64,000 bases of DNA from Pampus argenteus (taxonomy: Eukaryota > Chordata > Actinopteri > Scombriformes > Stromateidae), in NCBI GenBank assembly GCA_036937835.1, contig CM072860.1, positions 1,275,001 to 1,339,000 of the forward strand. The letters run 5' to 3'. Both the position numbers and the translations under genes were made by a program. This document shows, in pieces, positions 12,335 through 25,100 of the stretch (positions are counted from its first letter, which is position 1; each line of letters begins with the position of its first letter). The notes under the pieces were generated by a model. That model saw only the letters and a program-made list of their open reading frames with translations. It was not told the DNA's origin and made no database searches.

Positions 12335-13374
12335 TAGAAAGTACTAGATTTACCTCTGACATGTAGAAAGTACTAGATTTACCTCTGACATGTAGAAAGT
12401 ACTAGATGTACCTCTGACATGTAGAAAGTACTAGATTTACCTCTGACATGTAGAAAGTACTAGATTTACCTCTGACGTGTAGAAAGTACTAGATGTACCT
12501 CTGACGTGTAGAAAGTACTAGATTTACCTCTGACGTGTAGAAAGTACTAGATGTACCTCTGACATGTAGAAAGTACTAGATTTACCTCTGACGTGTAGAA
12601 AGTACTAGATTTACCTCTGACGTGTAGAAAGTACTAGATTTACCTCTGACATGTAGAAAGTACTAGATGTACCTCTGACATGTAGAAAGTACTAGATGTA
12701 CCTCTGACGTGTAGAAAGTACTAGATGTACCTCTGACGTGTAGAAAGTACTAGATGTACCTCTGACGTGTAGAAAGTACTAGATGTACCTCTGACATGTA
12801 GAAAGTACTAGATTTACCTCTGACGTGTAGAAAGTACTAGATGTACCTCTGACGTGTAGAAAGTACTAGATGTACCTCTGACGTGTAGAAAGTACTAGAT
12901 GTACCTCTGACATGTAGAAAGTACTAGATGTACCTCTGACATGTAGAAAGTACTAGATGTACCTCTGACATGTAGAAACTACTAGATGTACCTCTGACAT
13001 GTAGAAAGTACTAGATGTACCTCTGACATGTAGAAAGTACTAGATGTACCTCTGACATGTAGAAAGTACTAGATTTACCTCTGACATGTAGAAAGTACTA
13101 GATGTACCTCTGACATGTAGAAAGTACTAGATGTACCTCTGACATGTAGAAAGTACTAGATTTACCTCTGACAGGTAGAAAGTACTAGATGTACCTCTGA
13201 CGTGTAGAAAGTACTAGATGTACCTCTGACATGTAGAAAGTACTAGATGTACCTCTGACGTGTAGAAAGTACTAGATGTACCTCTGACATGTAGAAAGTA
13301 CTAGATGTACCTCTGACATGTAGAAAGTACTAGATTTACCTCTGACATGTAGAAAGTACTAAGTACTAAGTACT
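12335..13374. repeat. 29-bp minisatellite, about 35 copies
   Basis: Near-identical 29-bp units share the core TAGAAAGTACTAGAT and then TACCTCTGAC. Almost all variation sits at two positions: T or G after AGAT, and A or G after CTGAC. The first unit grows out of a dispersed repeat word (TGTAGTGGAGTAGAAAGTAC), so the array probably arose by amplification inside a mobile-element relic. It ends in AGTACTAAGTACTAAGTACTTTAATATCAGG. No spacers are present, so it is not a CRISPR array. Confidence 0.95.
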
Positions 13375-13499
13375 TTAATATCAGGAAATAAAAGTTATAG
13401 AAAATGTAGAATATATAAAATATGAAGCATCCAAACGATGATAAAATGTGACCGGATTGAATATAATAATCATTAGATTAAGATAATCAAGTTTGTGCC

Positions 13500-13670
13500 T
13501 CTTTTTCCTCCCAACACGTGACTGATGGTTGAGATTCCTCCCGGTGACGTGAGCGCGTAAACACGGGGAAACAGGAGGACAAACACGGACAGCAGCTGCA
13601 CCCTGAAGCCGCCGGTTCGGACGGATTTAACGGATCGGTGTGGTCGACCATCCGGGCCGCTGATCAGCCG
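13500..13670 (+). promoter_or_regulatory. tmem184c promoter and noncoding first exon
   Basis: A CpG-rich block with CACGTGAC (E-box) near 13515 and GGTGACGTGAGC near 13542 leads to a donor GATCAGCCG|GTGAGC (exon end 13670). The next exon starts at 14339 after TCCCTCAG and carries the start codon. The transcription start is inferred. Confidence 0.6.
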
Positions 13671-14395
13671 GTGAGCGGATCAAACGGTAAACAGCTGAGA
13701 GTCAGTTTGCGTTGTGCGGTCGGGCGGAGGAGACGCGTTGCCTGGTAACAGAAAAAAAAAGAGGAAAACAGGCCAACCGACATCTTCATCACCAACGGCC
13801 CAAACCTCTGCTATGATCCAGCGTTTGTTTCAGTATATTTGACCTGTTTTATGCCTAACAGATTTATCTTTTTGTATCTAACAGATAGAAAAATGCTCAT
13901 TCTTATTCCTGGCTTTAAAATATACATAATATTTCTATAATATCTCTGTGTTGTTTAATGATACGTTTATCTGACCTCACTGCTCTTTATGGTGATCAGG
14001 CCATCTAATAATTTAATATGTTATTGCATCTTTTATATTCAGGTTAATTATAATATTGTACTGAAATGTTTTTTACTGTCACATTAGACAACAGTGAATA
14101 ATGTTATATGTGATTATTATTATTAATAATAATAATAATAATATGTAAAACTAGCTACTAGCTAACCAAGCTGGAACTATTCAACTTCCATGGATAGAAA
14201 AATAAGGAATAATATTTAAACATTAATATTTAATATTATCATAATATTTGTGTTCAATGAAACATGATCCTAGATACAGCACCCTATTATATAAGATAAA
14301 AGAAATGTGTTATAATTACCTGTCTCGTTGTCCCTCAGGTGTGGCCTGTGATTTAGGATGTGCCTGTAGGCGACGCTGAGGGTGAAGCAGCCATC

Positions 14396-17089
14396 ATGCC
14401 ATGCACGTGTGCAGAGTGGAGGAGGTGGATTCGCCCGCTGGTTCTGGTTCTCTACGCTCTTCTGCTGGTGGCCGTGCTGCCGCTCTGCGTCTGGGAGCTG
14501 CAGAAAGACAAGGTTCGCTTCCGTCTTACATTTGGACCTCACAGTTTGATTTTGGGAACTTTGTGTTGAGTTAGAAACTCATGAAGCGTCTCTCTCTCTG
14601 TCTGCCAGGTTGGGACTCACAGTAAAGCTTGGTTCATAGCTGGTGTGTTCGTTTTTCTGACCATCCCGATTTCACTCTGGGGGATTCTGCAGCATATGGT
14701 GCACTACACTCAGCCTGAGCTGCAGAGACCCATCATCAGGTGGAGACACACACACACCTCAGAAAATGTCGTACTATACAGCTTTAAAATGTAGTGTATG
14801 ATATACACACACATACACACACCAAATATATTTTATATAGATTCACTCTTTCTCTTCCTACTACAGGATACTATGGATGGTGCCAATCTACAGTTTGGAC
14901 AGTGTGAGTCATAATCACACACACACACACACACACACACACAGGGTACTTCCACTATGTAGCCGTGGCAACATGAACTTAATTGGAGACGATGGGACAG
15001 TGTCACAAGACTGGTCATTGAGTTAAACAGGCACACACACTCTTCTGTGTTTTTTTGACGGTCTGATGTTACTTAACTTCATTACAGTTAATAAGATGAT
15101 ACTTGGTAACCTACTTCATCTTTCTTCTTCACCTGAACTAAATCTTTTATTTCATGTTTTATGATGACTATCCTCTTTATGCCCCTCCCTCTTCATCACT
15201 TCTTCCTCTGCTCCTTTCCAGTGGCTGGCTCTGCGCTATCCCAACCTGGCCATCTACGTGGACACGTGCAGGGAGTGCTACGAGGCCTACGTCATCTACA
15301 ACTTCCTGGTGTTCCTGCTGAACTTCCTCAGTAACCAGTACCCCAGCCTGGTTCTCATGCTGGAGGTCCAGCAGCAGCAGCCCCACCTGCCGCCGCTCTG
15401 CTGCTGCCCACCGTGGCCCATGGGAGAGTAAGATCTACACAGACAGTATACGCTTACACTATATGATGGACTGATGTATGTATACATGGATGTTAGAGTC
15501 TTCTCTCTCTGTCAGGGTGTTGCTGTTCAGGTGTAAGCTGGGAGTCCTCCAGTACACTGTGGTCAGACCGGTTACCACGGTGATAGCACTGTAAGTTTCC
15601 TTCTGTAAACACAGTGACACCACTTCTAGTTTATCACTGTAACCAAGGTGACAGCTCTGCATATTTCCTACTGTAACCATGGTTACGCAATTCTATGTTT
15701 CTTACCGTAACCATACCTGAAAACAGGTTCACAGCAATACTCGAATTTCATTGTAACTACAGTGACACCATTTACACCATAAGTTTTCTACGGTAACCAT
15801 GGTGATATTACTGTGACATGCATGCTAATATGCTAACCTGTTCATACTGTAGTCACATTAGCTCTCCAGAAGGAAACAACAGAGGTTTGTTGCTGCATTT
15901 CGAAGGCCAAAGGTCAGAACCAGGGATTGTGATGTAAGGAGCTGTTTGATGTTTCCTTGTGTGTGCAGGATCTGTCAGCTCTGTGGGGTTTATGATGAAG
16001 CCAACTTCAGCTTCAGAAATGCTTGGTCCTACCTGGTTATAATCAACAACATATCACAGCTGGTAAAGACTGTATTTACGCACCATGATTGTGAGGGATG
16101 ATTTGCCTCTAACTGCCTCCTAATCTGACCTCAGCCCAGTCGCCACTTTCCCGACTCTTAAGGCTGGAATCTCAAATTAGTTAAAATGAGTCAGTTTAAG
16201 TGTGTTGAAGTGTACATAAGTGTCTCTCTCTCTCTTCAGTTTGCCATGTACTGCCTGGTGTTGCTCTACCGATCTCTCAGAGAAGAGCTGACTCCCATCA
16301 GGCCTGTGGGCAAGTTCCTCTGCGTCAAACTGGTGGTGTTTGTCTCCTTCTGGTAAGGATGGAGGGACTGGGAGAGGGAGGGAAACTGTGCTGACTCATT
16401 CATCTCTCCGTCTCTGTCCGTCTCTCTGCAGGCAGGCTGTGTTGATAGCATTCCTGGTGAAGGTCGGTGTGATCTCAGACAAACACACATGGGACTGGGA
16501 CAGTGTGGAGGCTGTGGCCACTGGGCTGCAGGTACACACATTTATAAAGACACAAACCAAATGACTGCCTCACAGTCATGTGACCTTTGACGTTTGATTT
16601 ATTGGCTGCCACTTTGGGTGCCAAAAGGAGTTCAGGCAGTTGGGATTTCTCACCTTGACAGCAGAGGACAAAAAGAAAGGCCTACAAAAGCTACAAAAAC
16701 AGAGAGAAACTCTGATGGGCAGAAAAAAATCATCTTTTCAAACTGGAATACACTGAGCGGATCATTGGTTATCTGACCTCTTACTACAAGCAGTCTAGCT
16801 GTGTCTCCTTGTCATGATTAAGATCTATGGTTTCATTTCATTAATTGTTCAAGGACGTTCAAGAAAATAAAACTTTCAATTTCATAAGACAGTCAGACTT
16901 CTGCACTTTTACTTAATGCAGGACTTGTAATGCAGTATTTTTATACAGTTGTATTGGTACCTTTATTTGAGCAAATACTCTTTCTACCACTGTCCATCCA
17001 GGACTTCATCATCTGCATAGAAATGTTCCTGGCTGCCATCGCTCACCACTACACCTTCACCTACAAGCCCTACGTACAGGTAAATACAG

Positions 17090-17186
<97 letters not shown>

Positions 17187-17681
17187 GGAAGCGGAGGAGG
17201 GATCGTGTTTTGACAGTTTTCTGGCCATGTGGGATTTCTCTGACATCAGAGCTGATGTCACAGAGCAGGTCCGCCATGTCGGTGAGTGTCTGAGTCTTTG
17301 GTTTCATTATTCATTCATAATTAATCAATAACTTTCTAGCTTAATTGATTCATTGTTTTGTCTGCAAAATGTAAAGCTGTAGTAAACACACCTGTCCCTC
17401 AATCAGGTCGGACGTTTCTCGGTCGTCCCAACAAGATGTATTTTGGTTCGGCAGCCCGACCTGAACACACTGAGCACACCGGTCTCCTCACGGCGAGCTC
17501 TCAGGACACCGTTACCGTGGCAGCCACATCAATGCCCTCCTCTCCCTCCTCCACTGGGCGGTACCAAGGCCTCGGACACACCTCCGCCCCACACTCCATC
17601 TCTGCTCCTGCGGGGTTTACGTCTTCATCCTGGGAGGATGACAGCGACGGCTCACCTCCACAGGCAGGTGACACCCAATAA
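14396..17681 (+). CDS. tmem184c: transmembrane protein 184C (OST-alpha/DUF300 family)
   Basis: A multi-pass membrane protein related to organic solute transporter alpha; its molecular function is not settled. Eleven coding exons: 14396-14512, 14609-14739, 14867-14903, 15222-15427, 15516-15590, 15969-16062, 16240-16352, 16432-16531, 17002-17079, 17188-17281 and 17407-17681. They total 439 residues, close to the human protein (438 from memory). Seven hydrophobic segments are visible, starting with [19 protein letters not shown]. Family marks are [24 protein letters not shown], split here as [11 protein letters not shown] then [13 protein letters not shown], plus [16 protein letters not shown] and [14 protein letters not shown]. 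The cytosolic tail is Ser/Thr-rich. The start ATG (14396) has A at -3. The 11th exon is preceded directly by a tetranucleotide repeat. A poly(A) signal candidate is at 18520-18525. Confidence 0.93.
15571..15815 (+). repeat. degenerate 34-46 bp tandem repeat built from a tmem184c exon/intron junction
   Basis: The end of exon 15516-15590 and its donor (GGTTACCACGGTGATAGCACT|GTAAG, written here with the splice mark) are followed by about six decayed copies. Each has GTAACCA-like and GGTGACA-like words and ends in TTTC...CTGTAAC. The copies sit at about 15605, 15640, 15675, 15710, 15755 and 15790. Confidence 0.6.
17092..17187 (+). repeat. (CTAT)n microsatellite forming a tmem184c splice acceptor
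   Basis: About 23 units fill nearly all of the 108-bp intron 17080-17187. The acceptor AG at 17186-17187 is the last repeat unit (TCTATCTAG), so the repeat supplies the pyrimidine tract. Confidence 0.93.
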
Positions 17682-18525
17682 CAGAGTGACATCACCACGA
17701 GCGCACAGCAAAGGGCGAGACTTTTTCCTCTTCCTGTACGTCCCCTGCCCTCTTGTCTTGATGTGCTTCAAAGACACTCTCCGATTCTGTGTTAAAGTCA
17801 GAACAAAAATATAAACATGAACTCATCTTCAAATCTCTGGAGAAGAAGCAAAAGGAAGCAGAGAAAAGAAAGAGAGATTATACTCTCATGTCAAAGCCAT
17901 GTTTGTTCAGAAACTTTGGTATTTTTGAAATAATCAGCAAGTTTTAAATGTTTGAAGTCTCCATTTTGATGTCTAATGATGTCATTTTGATAAATGTACC
18001 TCTGGTTGTTGAAAAGGAAGGTTTTCATCAAAGGGGAAGCACTCGATGGTCCAGAATAAATCTACATCCCATAATGACCAGAAACCGTGTTGTTTTTGAA
18101 GAGATGTTTGGATGCACCATTCACCGTCATCTTTGTCAGTGACTGAAACCATTTATAGGTGAAATATAACATGATGACTGGATATCAGAGTTTCTTGAAC
18201 CCGGAGGTCTTCCAACACGCATTTACTGATAAATACTGATAAGTTAATGTATATAACGTACATACATAACAACAGTCACTACTCTGCCCTCTGATTGGCT
18301 CTGACATTACTATAGTTACCCTGGAACTAACCAATCAGACCTTTGAGGATAATTAGCTGTGTTATAGTTCTTTCTCTTGGTGTCATATTGGGTGTAATGT
18401 TGGCTTTTAGCGCCATCTAGTGACAGAAACACGAGTAGACAGTTAAGATTAAAACAGGACCTTTGTTGTTCTTTAAAGGAAAGTTTATACATTTTTATTA
18501 CATATCAAACATATCAGACAATAAA
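17682..18525 (+). other. tmem184c 3' untranslated region
   Basis: A stretch without coding character from the tmem184c stop codon to the AATAAA at 18520-18525. It contains GCGCCATCTAGTGA near 18411, a CTCF-like word that is also common in fish repeats. The stretch from there to 19140 has no recognised gene. Confidence 0.5.
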
Positions 18526-19174
18526 ACTATTTTTTTTATGTTTTAAAACATGTCTGGAGGAGATCTTTAAAAAGTAAAACATTTAAGTTTTAACTTTTAA
18601 CAGCACTGATCTTTCCTCATAAATGAAATGCAATATGAGCATCTATTTGATTTTAACTGTACAGTATGTATGTACAGGTGTTACTGTTCAGGTAATATAA
18701 TTTAAATATATTACATCTAAAATCATTGACATTCACATCATACATTTAATGATTACCTCCCTTCGTCAAAATCGAAACAGAAAGTGACTTTGTCCCTGGG
18801 AAACCCCGTCTGTCCCCCTCCGTCTGTCCTCGTTGTTACAAGGTTCAAAGGGTAAGTTTGATTTTTAAGGGCCTTTTTTTAATCTGCACAAACATCAGTA
18901 GATGTTTAAGATCCTGATGTCACTGATGTGTCATCTGCTGTAGCCTCGAACAATCGATACGTGGCTATAACATCGATAATTCAGGTCTGAAATTGCAGCG
19001 TGTGCATAAAAAGTGCGTCATAGTTATATTTGTATTAGTGTGAATGTGAGACTCTTATCAAACGATATAAAGAATATGTATGTAAATAAATGTATACATA
19101 TTTATACTGTATCTATAACCTTTTTTATCATTGTCTCTGCAGATCTAATCTTTATGTATTTAAGTTCAGTAGAA

Positions 19175-22100
19175 ATGGAGGAGAAAAAGAGGAAGCGACG
19201 TGACTCTTCGTCCTCCAATCAGTCATCAATCAGGTAATAAATAAATACATGGTGATGATTCAACTGGATATACAGTAGTTACTACAGTTATATTACACGT
19301 TGATCGCAGGTTATTTATTACAGCAGCAATGAGACCAAGCAGCACTACCACATGTTAACAGCAGAGGTCGCCATTTCAACAATGACAATGACTGGCCTCA
19401 TACATGAGCCACACACTCTATATAGATAATGCATATAATTAGTAGTGGTTGGTTATATTATTATATTAACATATTAATTTATTGCATTAACATGCAGTCT
19501 GTATCCTGACCACGTGTGCGTGGTGTAAATTGGGATTGATCAAACCACCTCTGGAGGAGGAAGTGAATGACGTCCATTTGTTCACGTATGAAGTTTCTGT
19601 GTTTCTGTGGATGAAGTCACTTTTTTTAAAGAGACATTTATCTCTTCTTTTAGTTCTCAGGTGAGTGAAGCCGTTTCTACGGCGCCCAGCTGTGTCTCTA
19701 TGAAGAGTGACGCGTCCATGTTCCCGCCACTCAACTTTGGTCTTGAAACACAAAGGTAATAATTTTTAAAAATATATTACATCTAAAATCATACTAAGGT
19801 CACAAAGAAGGGACAGAAAGAAATTCACATAATACATAAACACATTTAATTGATTAATTCATTTAGATTGAAAGTGTGCAGGTGAGGTATAAAACTGATC
19901 AAATACCTCCTGTAGATAATATTAGTGATGTAGATGTGATACAGAAATAAAATAATAGGTCACATGTTGAATGAATCACTGGGTACTTTTACATAAATAA
20001 AATATCTCTTTAAATATATCTTTAGTCCTCAGGTGAGTGCAGCTGATTCTACGGCGTCCAGCTGTGTCTCTATGAAGAGTAACGCGTCCATGTTCCCGCC
20101 ACTCAACTTTGGTCTTGAAGAAACACAAAGGTCATTCTGAAGTTTTTAAATGTAATATCTTGAATTAAAAGCTATTATTAAGGATGATTTATTGAAGATT
20201 CATAAGGAGATTAATACTGACGAAGCCATTTGTGAGTGCGGTTTATAAATGTTGTGCATCTCACGTATGTAATTGTCCCGAAATGTTTGGTGCAGAACGT
20301 TAGATTGAATTAATCTAATTAATCTGTTTTAAGCAGCCGTTTGCCTTCAGCACATGTGGCACATATATTTGAATTATATTATATTATTTGTTTGTATTTT
20401 GTTGTTCTCGCTACAGGCAGCTGACTGGGGAGCCATCCAGTTGTTCTGTGTGTAACGAGGATTTGAAGGATCTAGTTCAGTTCTTCTGTGGACACTGGTC
20501 ATGCAAACAGTGTGTCAGCTTAGACTGGGACCAGTCTGACTCCCCAGCAGACCACCCCTGCCATAACTGTAGAAAGAAATTCAAAAAAGATCATCAACAA
20601 CATGAAAATAAAGATTTTAAAAAAGCAGCACGAAAGAAATTTGCTTTAACGTTTGAAGGTATTGGTGAGCAAGAAAGCTCCTTAAAAGGCATCTACACAT
20701 CACTGTACGTCACCGCTGGAGAGAGCGGACATCCAGATGCAGAACATGAGTTCAGACACCTTAAACATAAATTTAAAATGGGTCCATCTTCTGAGCAATT
20801 AGTCAACCTCAGTGATATCTTCAAACCTGGACAAGAGAAACCACACAGGACAGTCCTGACGAAGGGCATAGCAGGCATTGGAAAATCATTTGCTGTGCAG
20901 AAGTTCATTCTTGACTGGGCCAAGGAAGAAGCAAACCAGGACATTGGTTTTGTTTTCAGTCTTGCTTTCCGAGAGATGAATTTGATTACCAATAAGAAAA
21001 GCTTGCATGAGCTCCTGACTATATTTCATCCTATACACTGCAAAAACAGACCTACTAGAAAGAAGCAAAGTATTCTTAAAATTCAATCAAATTATCTTAT
21101 ATTAAGCAAAAAAATCTGCCAATGGGGTAAGCTTTTTTTACTTGACAAGAATTCTTAAAATAAGCACAAAGTTCTTGCCTTGGACAGACTAAAATGGGCC
21201 TTAAAACTAGACAGAAAATCTTAAATTTAAGTAAGTTTTTCCTCATAAAAAGCAATAAAAACCCACCTTTTTAAGATTAATTTACTTAAAATTAGAATTT
21301 TGGTCTCTTGACTGAGTTAACTTTAAGAAATAACACCTTAATCTGGGATTAATAATAAGTATAAAAGTAGTTAAAATAAGACACAATTTCTTCAAATAGT
21401 ATTATAAAAATAAGTGACTGTCTTAAATCAAGACACCAAAACATTCTCACTTAATGTTTTTTTTATTAACTTTGCAATACAATTGCTTAATTTAACATCC
21501 ATCAAAAAAGAAAATGTTATATCAGCTATTGTAACAGCATACTATAACTTAACAAGCAACATTGCAACTGCTGTTACTGCACAATACTTTCTGAAACAGA
21601 ACTTTCTTTGAAGGTTTTACATGATAGAGAGGGGGAGAGTCAGTACACAAACACAGAAGAAACAAAGAATCACTCACTCAATGAAGGACTTCCACTCGCC
21701 AATGGCTTTTTTGTACGAAGGGGTCAAATCTTGCTCATGAATGGAATCTTGGAGAATTTCAGTTTGCAGTACTGACAGAAGTGTGGAAATACACTTTGGG
21801 TAAGTGAGGTGCAGGGCATAGTAATATGCCATGAGGTAGAGCAGTCCCTCATTGAACCTCTCAGTGTTGAAGGTAGTCACTGGCATGTTTCCAATGGCGA
21901 TCATGCAGTTGTCCTCGGAAACAAGCACAACTGGACAAGACAGTGGTCGCTGGCGCAGGAAACCATCAGGATCCTCTGAAGTCTAGATTAGAGTTGCACG
22001 ATACCCACGGTATACCCGGTACCCCGCGGTGCCAAATCATAACCGTCACTACTATACTAGAAATTTTACACGACGGTATTACCGTGGATTACGATACTAC

Positions 22101-25100
22101 CGGTGCCAGTCTCCGCTACATAGCGGCCGCCTCTGCTCTCCTCCCGGCTTCTCACTGCATGCTACTCCTTTGTAAACAAACCAACATGGAACTGCAACCG
22201 AACTACACAGCTGCTGAATGATTGGCTGTTTGCCTGTTACTGGTAACGTCCGGGGATATGATAGGCTGTTTCCGCACGCTGGGTCCGCCCGTCTGTTAGC
22301 TGATTGGCTGTCTCGTCTAGACGCGCTCACGGTCACAAACACGAAACGCGACCGGGACCGAGCGGCGAGTCTGCCGAAGCACAACAAATTTTTCTCAAGA
22401 AACCAAACTCCAAAAGTCACATTTGGAACTATTTTGGTCTTAAGCAAGGAACAGACGGGAAAGCAATAGACAATGGCCGTCCACTGCGCAGGCGCTGCCA
22501 CCAAGCTATAGGTGTGGGAATAGTTTAGATGCAACTTCTAAAACTGTGTGAAAAATGACGAAGCTGGAGGCCGAACGGTCCTTTTACTTTTTATATAAAG
22601 GAAATAAAATATACAGGACAGATAATATTCAGCAGCCTAATATCTTTCTACTTTCTTCTTCTTTTGTATTTGTAAAACACGAAACGCCATCTGCTGGCCA
22701 TTCTGAATAACAGCAATAACTCCAAAATATTCACTTGCCTTTTACTGTATTTTTAAACTCTGTTTACTATTTATGCTTTTAATCTGAATAATAATGAAGT
22801 AATCAATTAGCAATTAACTTAAAGTGCTTTTAACAAAAAAAGATACAACAATAGGAGCCAAAGGAGGGAACACATCAGTAATGTAGACTCTGTCTATATT
22901 GTATTCTACATATTGTTCAGTATTTTGTTAAGTTATTATTTATAGAATTGAGCTACAGTTCAATGAGGTAGCCTTTGATATGCCTTTGCATAAGTTCTGT
23001 CCTTTAAGTTAAATACCTCAAAGTTTGACTAGACACACAAACACGCAGAGAAAAGGCCAGTGGATCTGTTTGTTGTTGTTTTTAAATTTTAACTTTTTAA
23101 TAAATGTTATTCATAAAAATACTTCTTTCGGTCTAATTTTTACTTCACCAGTATTATGTTTATGATGCACTAAACAAGATTATAAGTAATTATAATTAAT
23201 AAGTACTTATAACTTGTACAAATACATTGCAGTTCATAAAAATAATAATAAAAAGGCAGCAGTATCGCGATATTACCCGGAACCGTGATACTTTGTCTGG
23301 TATAGTATCGTGGTTACTCATTTTGGTATCGTGACAACTCTAGTCTAGATAACACAAATCAATGTAGAGTTTTAGAAAAACATCACAAGTAACACACACT
23401 TTTAACTGGACTAGGACATTGGTGCAATCATAATTGTACTTCAAAACATATAGTCACAGCAATCCCTGAGAGAGAGAGAATGTTGTACTGTCATTGTTGA
23501 GCAGTGCAAATTTGAATGCACCACAGCTAGTTCAAATGAAGTTAGAATTACAACAAGTACACTATGGAGAAGACTTCCTCTTTGGACCTTTTGAAATGAT
23601 AAAAGTTTATCTCAAAGTAACCAAACCTTACATAAAATGTATGTGTGAATAACTGGAATATATAGTGTAAAATATTGCAGTAAGTCTGTAAATCTCACTG
23701 TAAGGACATGGAAAAGAGCCTCGCTGCTTAAGCCCAGTTTCTTAGGTGGCATGGTGCTGGACGGGAAGAGCAGTGGCAGGGCTCAGAATACAGCTGTGAC
23801 ATGCGCCACTGGTTTAATGAAAAAGGCACAAGACAAGGTGGTACCATAAATAACGTACCATGACACATTATTATATAAAATGAACAAGTCAATTGTGATT
23901 TCACCTCCATTCAAAGTTTTAGGAGGCTTCATGGCTTTCCTAATTACCCCATAAAACTGGACCTTTGAATAGAAGACCAGGAAACAGATCTTTGATGTCA
24001 TCACTGGAAAGTGAAGGCAATAAGTCCTCTCCAATATTAGCAGCTGCAAAATAGACAAGTTACAGTCAGTACCAAGAAACTGATGAACATAGTAAATGAG
24101 GATATTTTGCCAACTCAACACCCTGACACCTCTTGTACAATTAGCATTGTTTGGGCATTTTGCTCAGTCTTGCTACAGACTAGCAGTGAGTGAATTTGAC
24201 AGCATTTACAAATTAGATTTATCTATATTTAAGCCATGTGAACTACAGTAAATGTGAGTATAGAGCCTAGCTAGATAAAATGCATTCACATTAATTAATA
24301 TATTTTGTAATGCTTGGTAGAGAATGACTTAATTTTACATAAATACATTATACATACGGTACATGTATTTGCTATAGCACTTTTAAACAAACATTTTACA
24401 GATTAAAAAAATAGCACTCAGGTATATACATATGAAACAAAACATTCAAAATCAGAGTGATGTACTTTAGGCCAATATCTTAACAGCTAATGTTTTACAA
24501 ACAACAGGTATTAGTGCATTTTCAGGATTTACAGCCTTTAATAATAAGAACATACAACAAAAGTCCCAAAGCCTAATTAAACTTCACATATTTTTTAGAT
24601 AGGATCATCATGCACCAAGCACTGGCTCGTTTTTTTGTCATTTAGCCCATTAGCCTTTCTGAGCTCGTTAAGCTAGGTTAGCTACATAAAATATAACATC
24701 AGCATAAAAAGAAACCCTTGTAGCATACCTGAGTGTGGCAATTGAAACGTCGTCCAGTTTATCCATAATTCGACTCCTCTGATATCCACATACGACACTT
24801 TAAAATGATAAATCCACAGCAGCAACACAACACCAAACTACGCACGCGCGGTTATTTTCAAAATGTAACGGACGCCAGGAGGAAAAAAAAAAAAGAGCGC
24901 AACGGTGGATCGTACCATCTGCACAGAGGGAGCGGGGGTGTGCGCTTAGCCTATATAAGTTTATTTTGCATTTATACAAAGTATATTTATCTAAATAAGT
25001 TCATATTACTTTATAACTATTAAAATCGAGTCCCATCTAAGTGATCATTAATAGATAGATGGCCGTTCCTGTCCTTATAAGGCACGGATTTATGATGTAA

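Noticed and set aside
12335..13374. Regular repeats that could suggest a CRISPR array
   Set aside because: Units are contiguous with no spacers and the DNA is nuclear vertebrate; it is a minisatellite.
17443..17814. 123-codon alternative frame over the tmem184c last exon
   Set aside because: The tmem184c frame is in phase with ten upstream exons and gives the expected length; this frame is a shadow.
22097..22534. Reading frames on both strands inside the hAT-type element
   Set aside because: None resembles a hAT transposase; the element looks non-autonomous.
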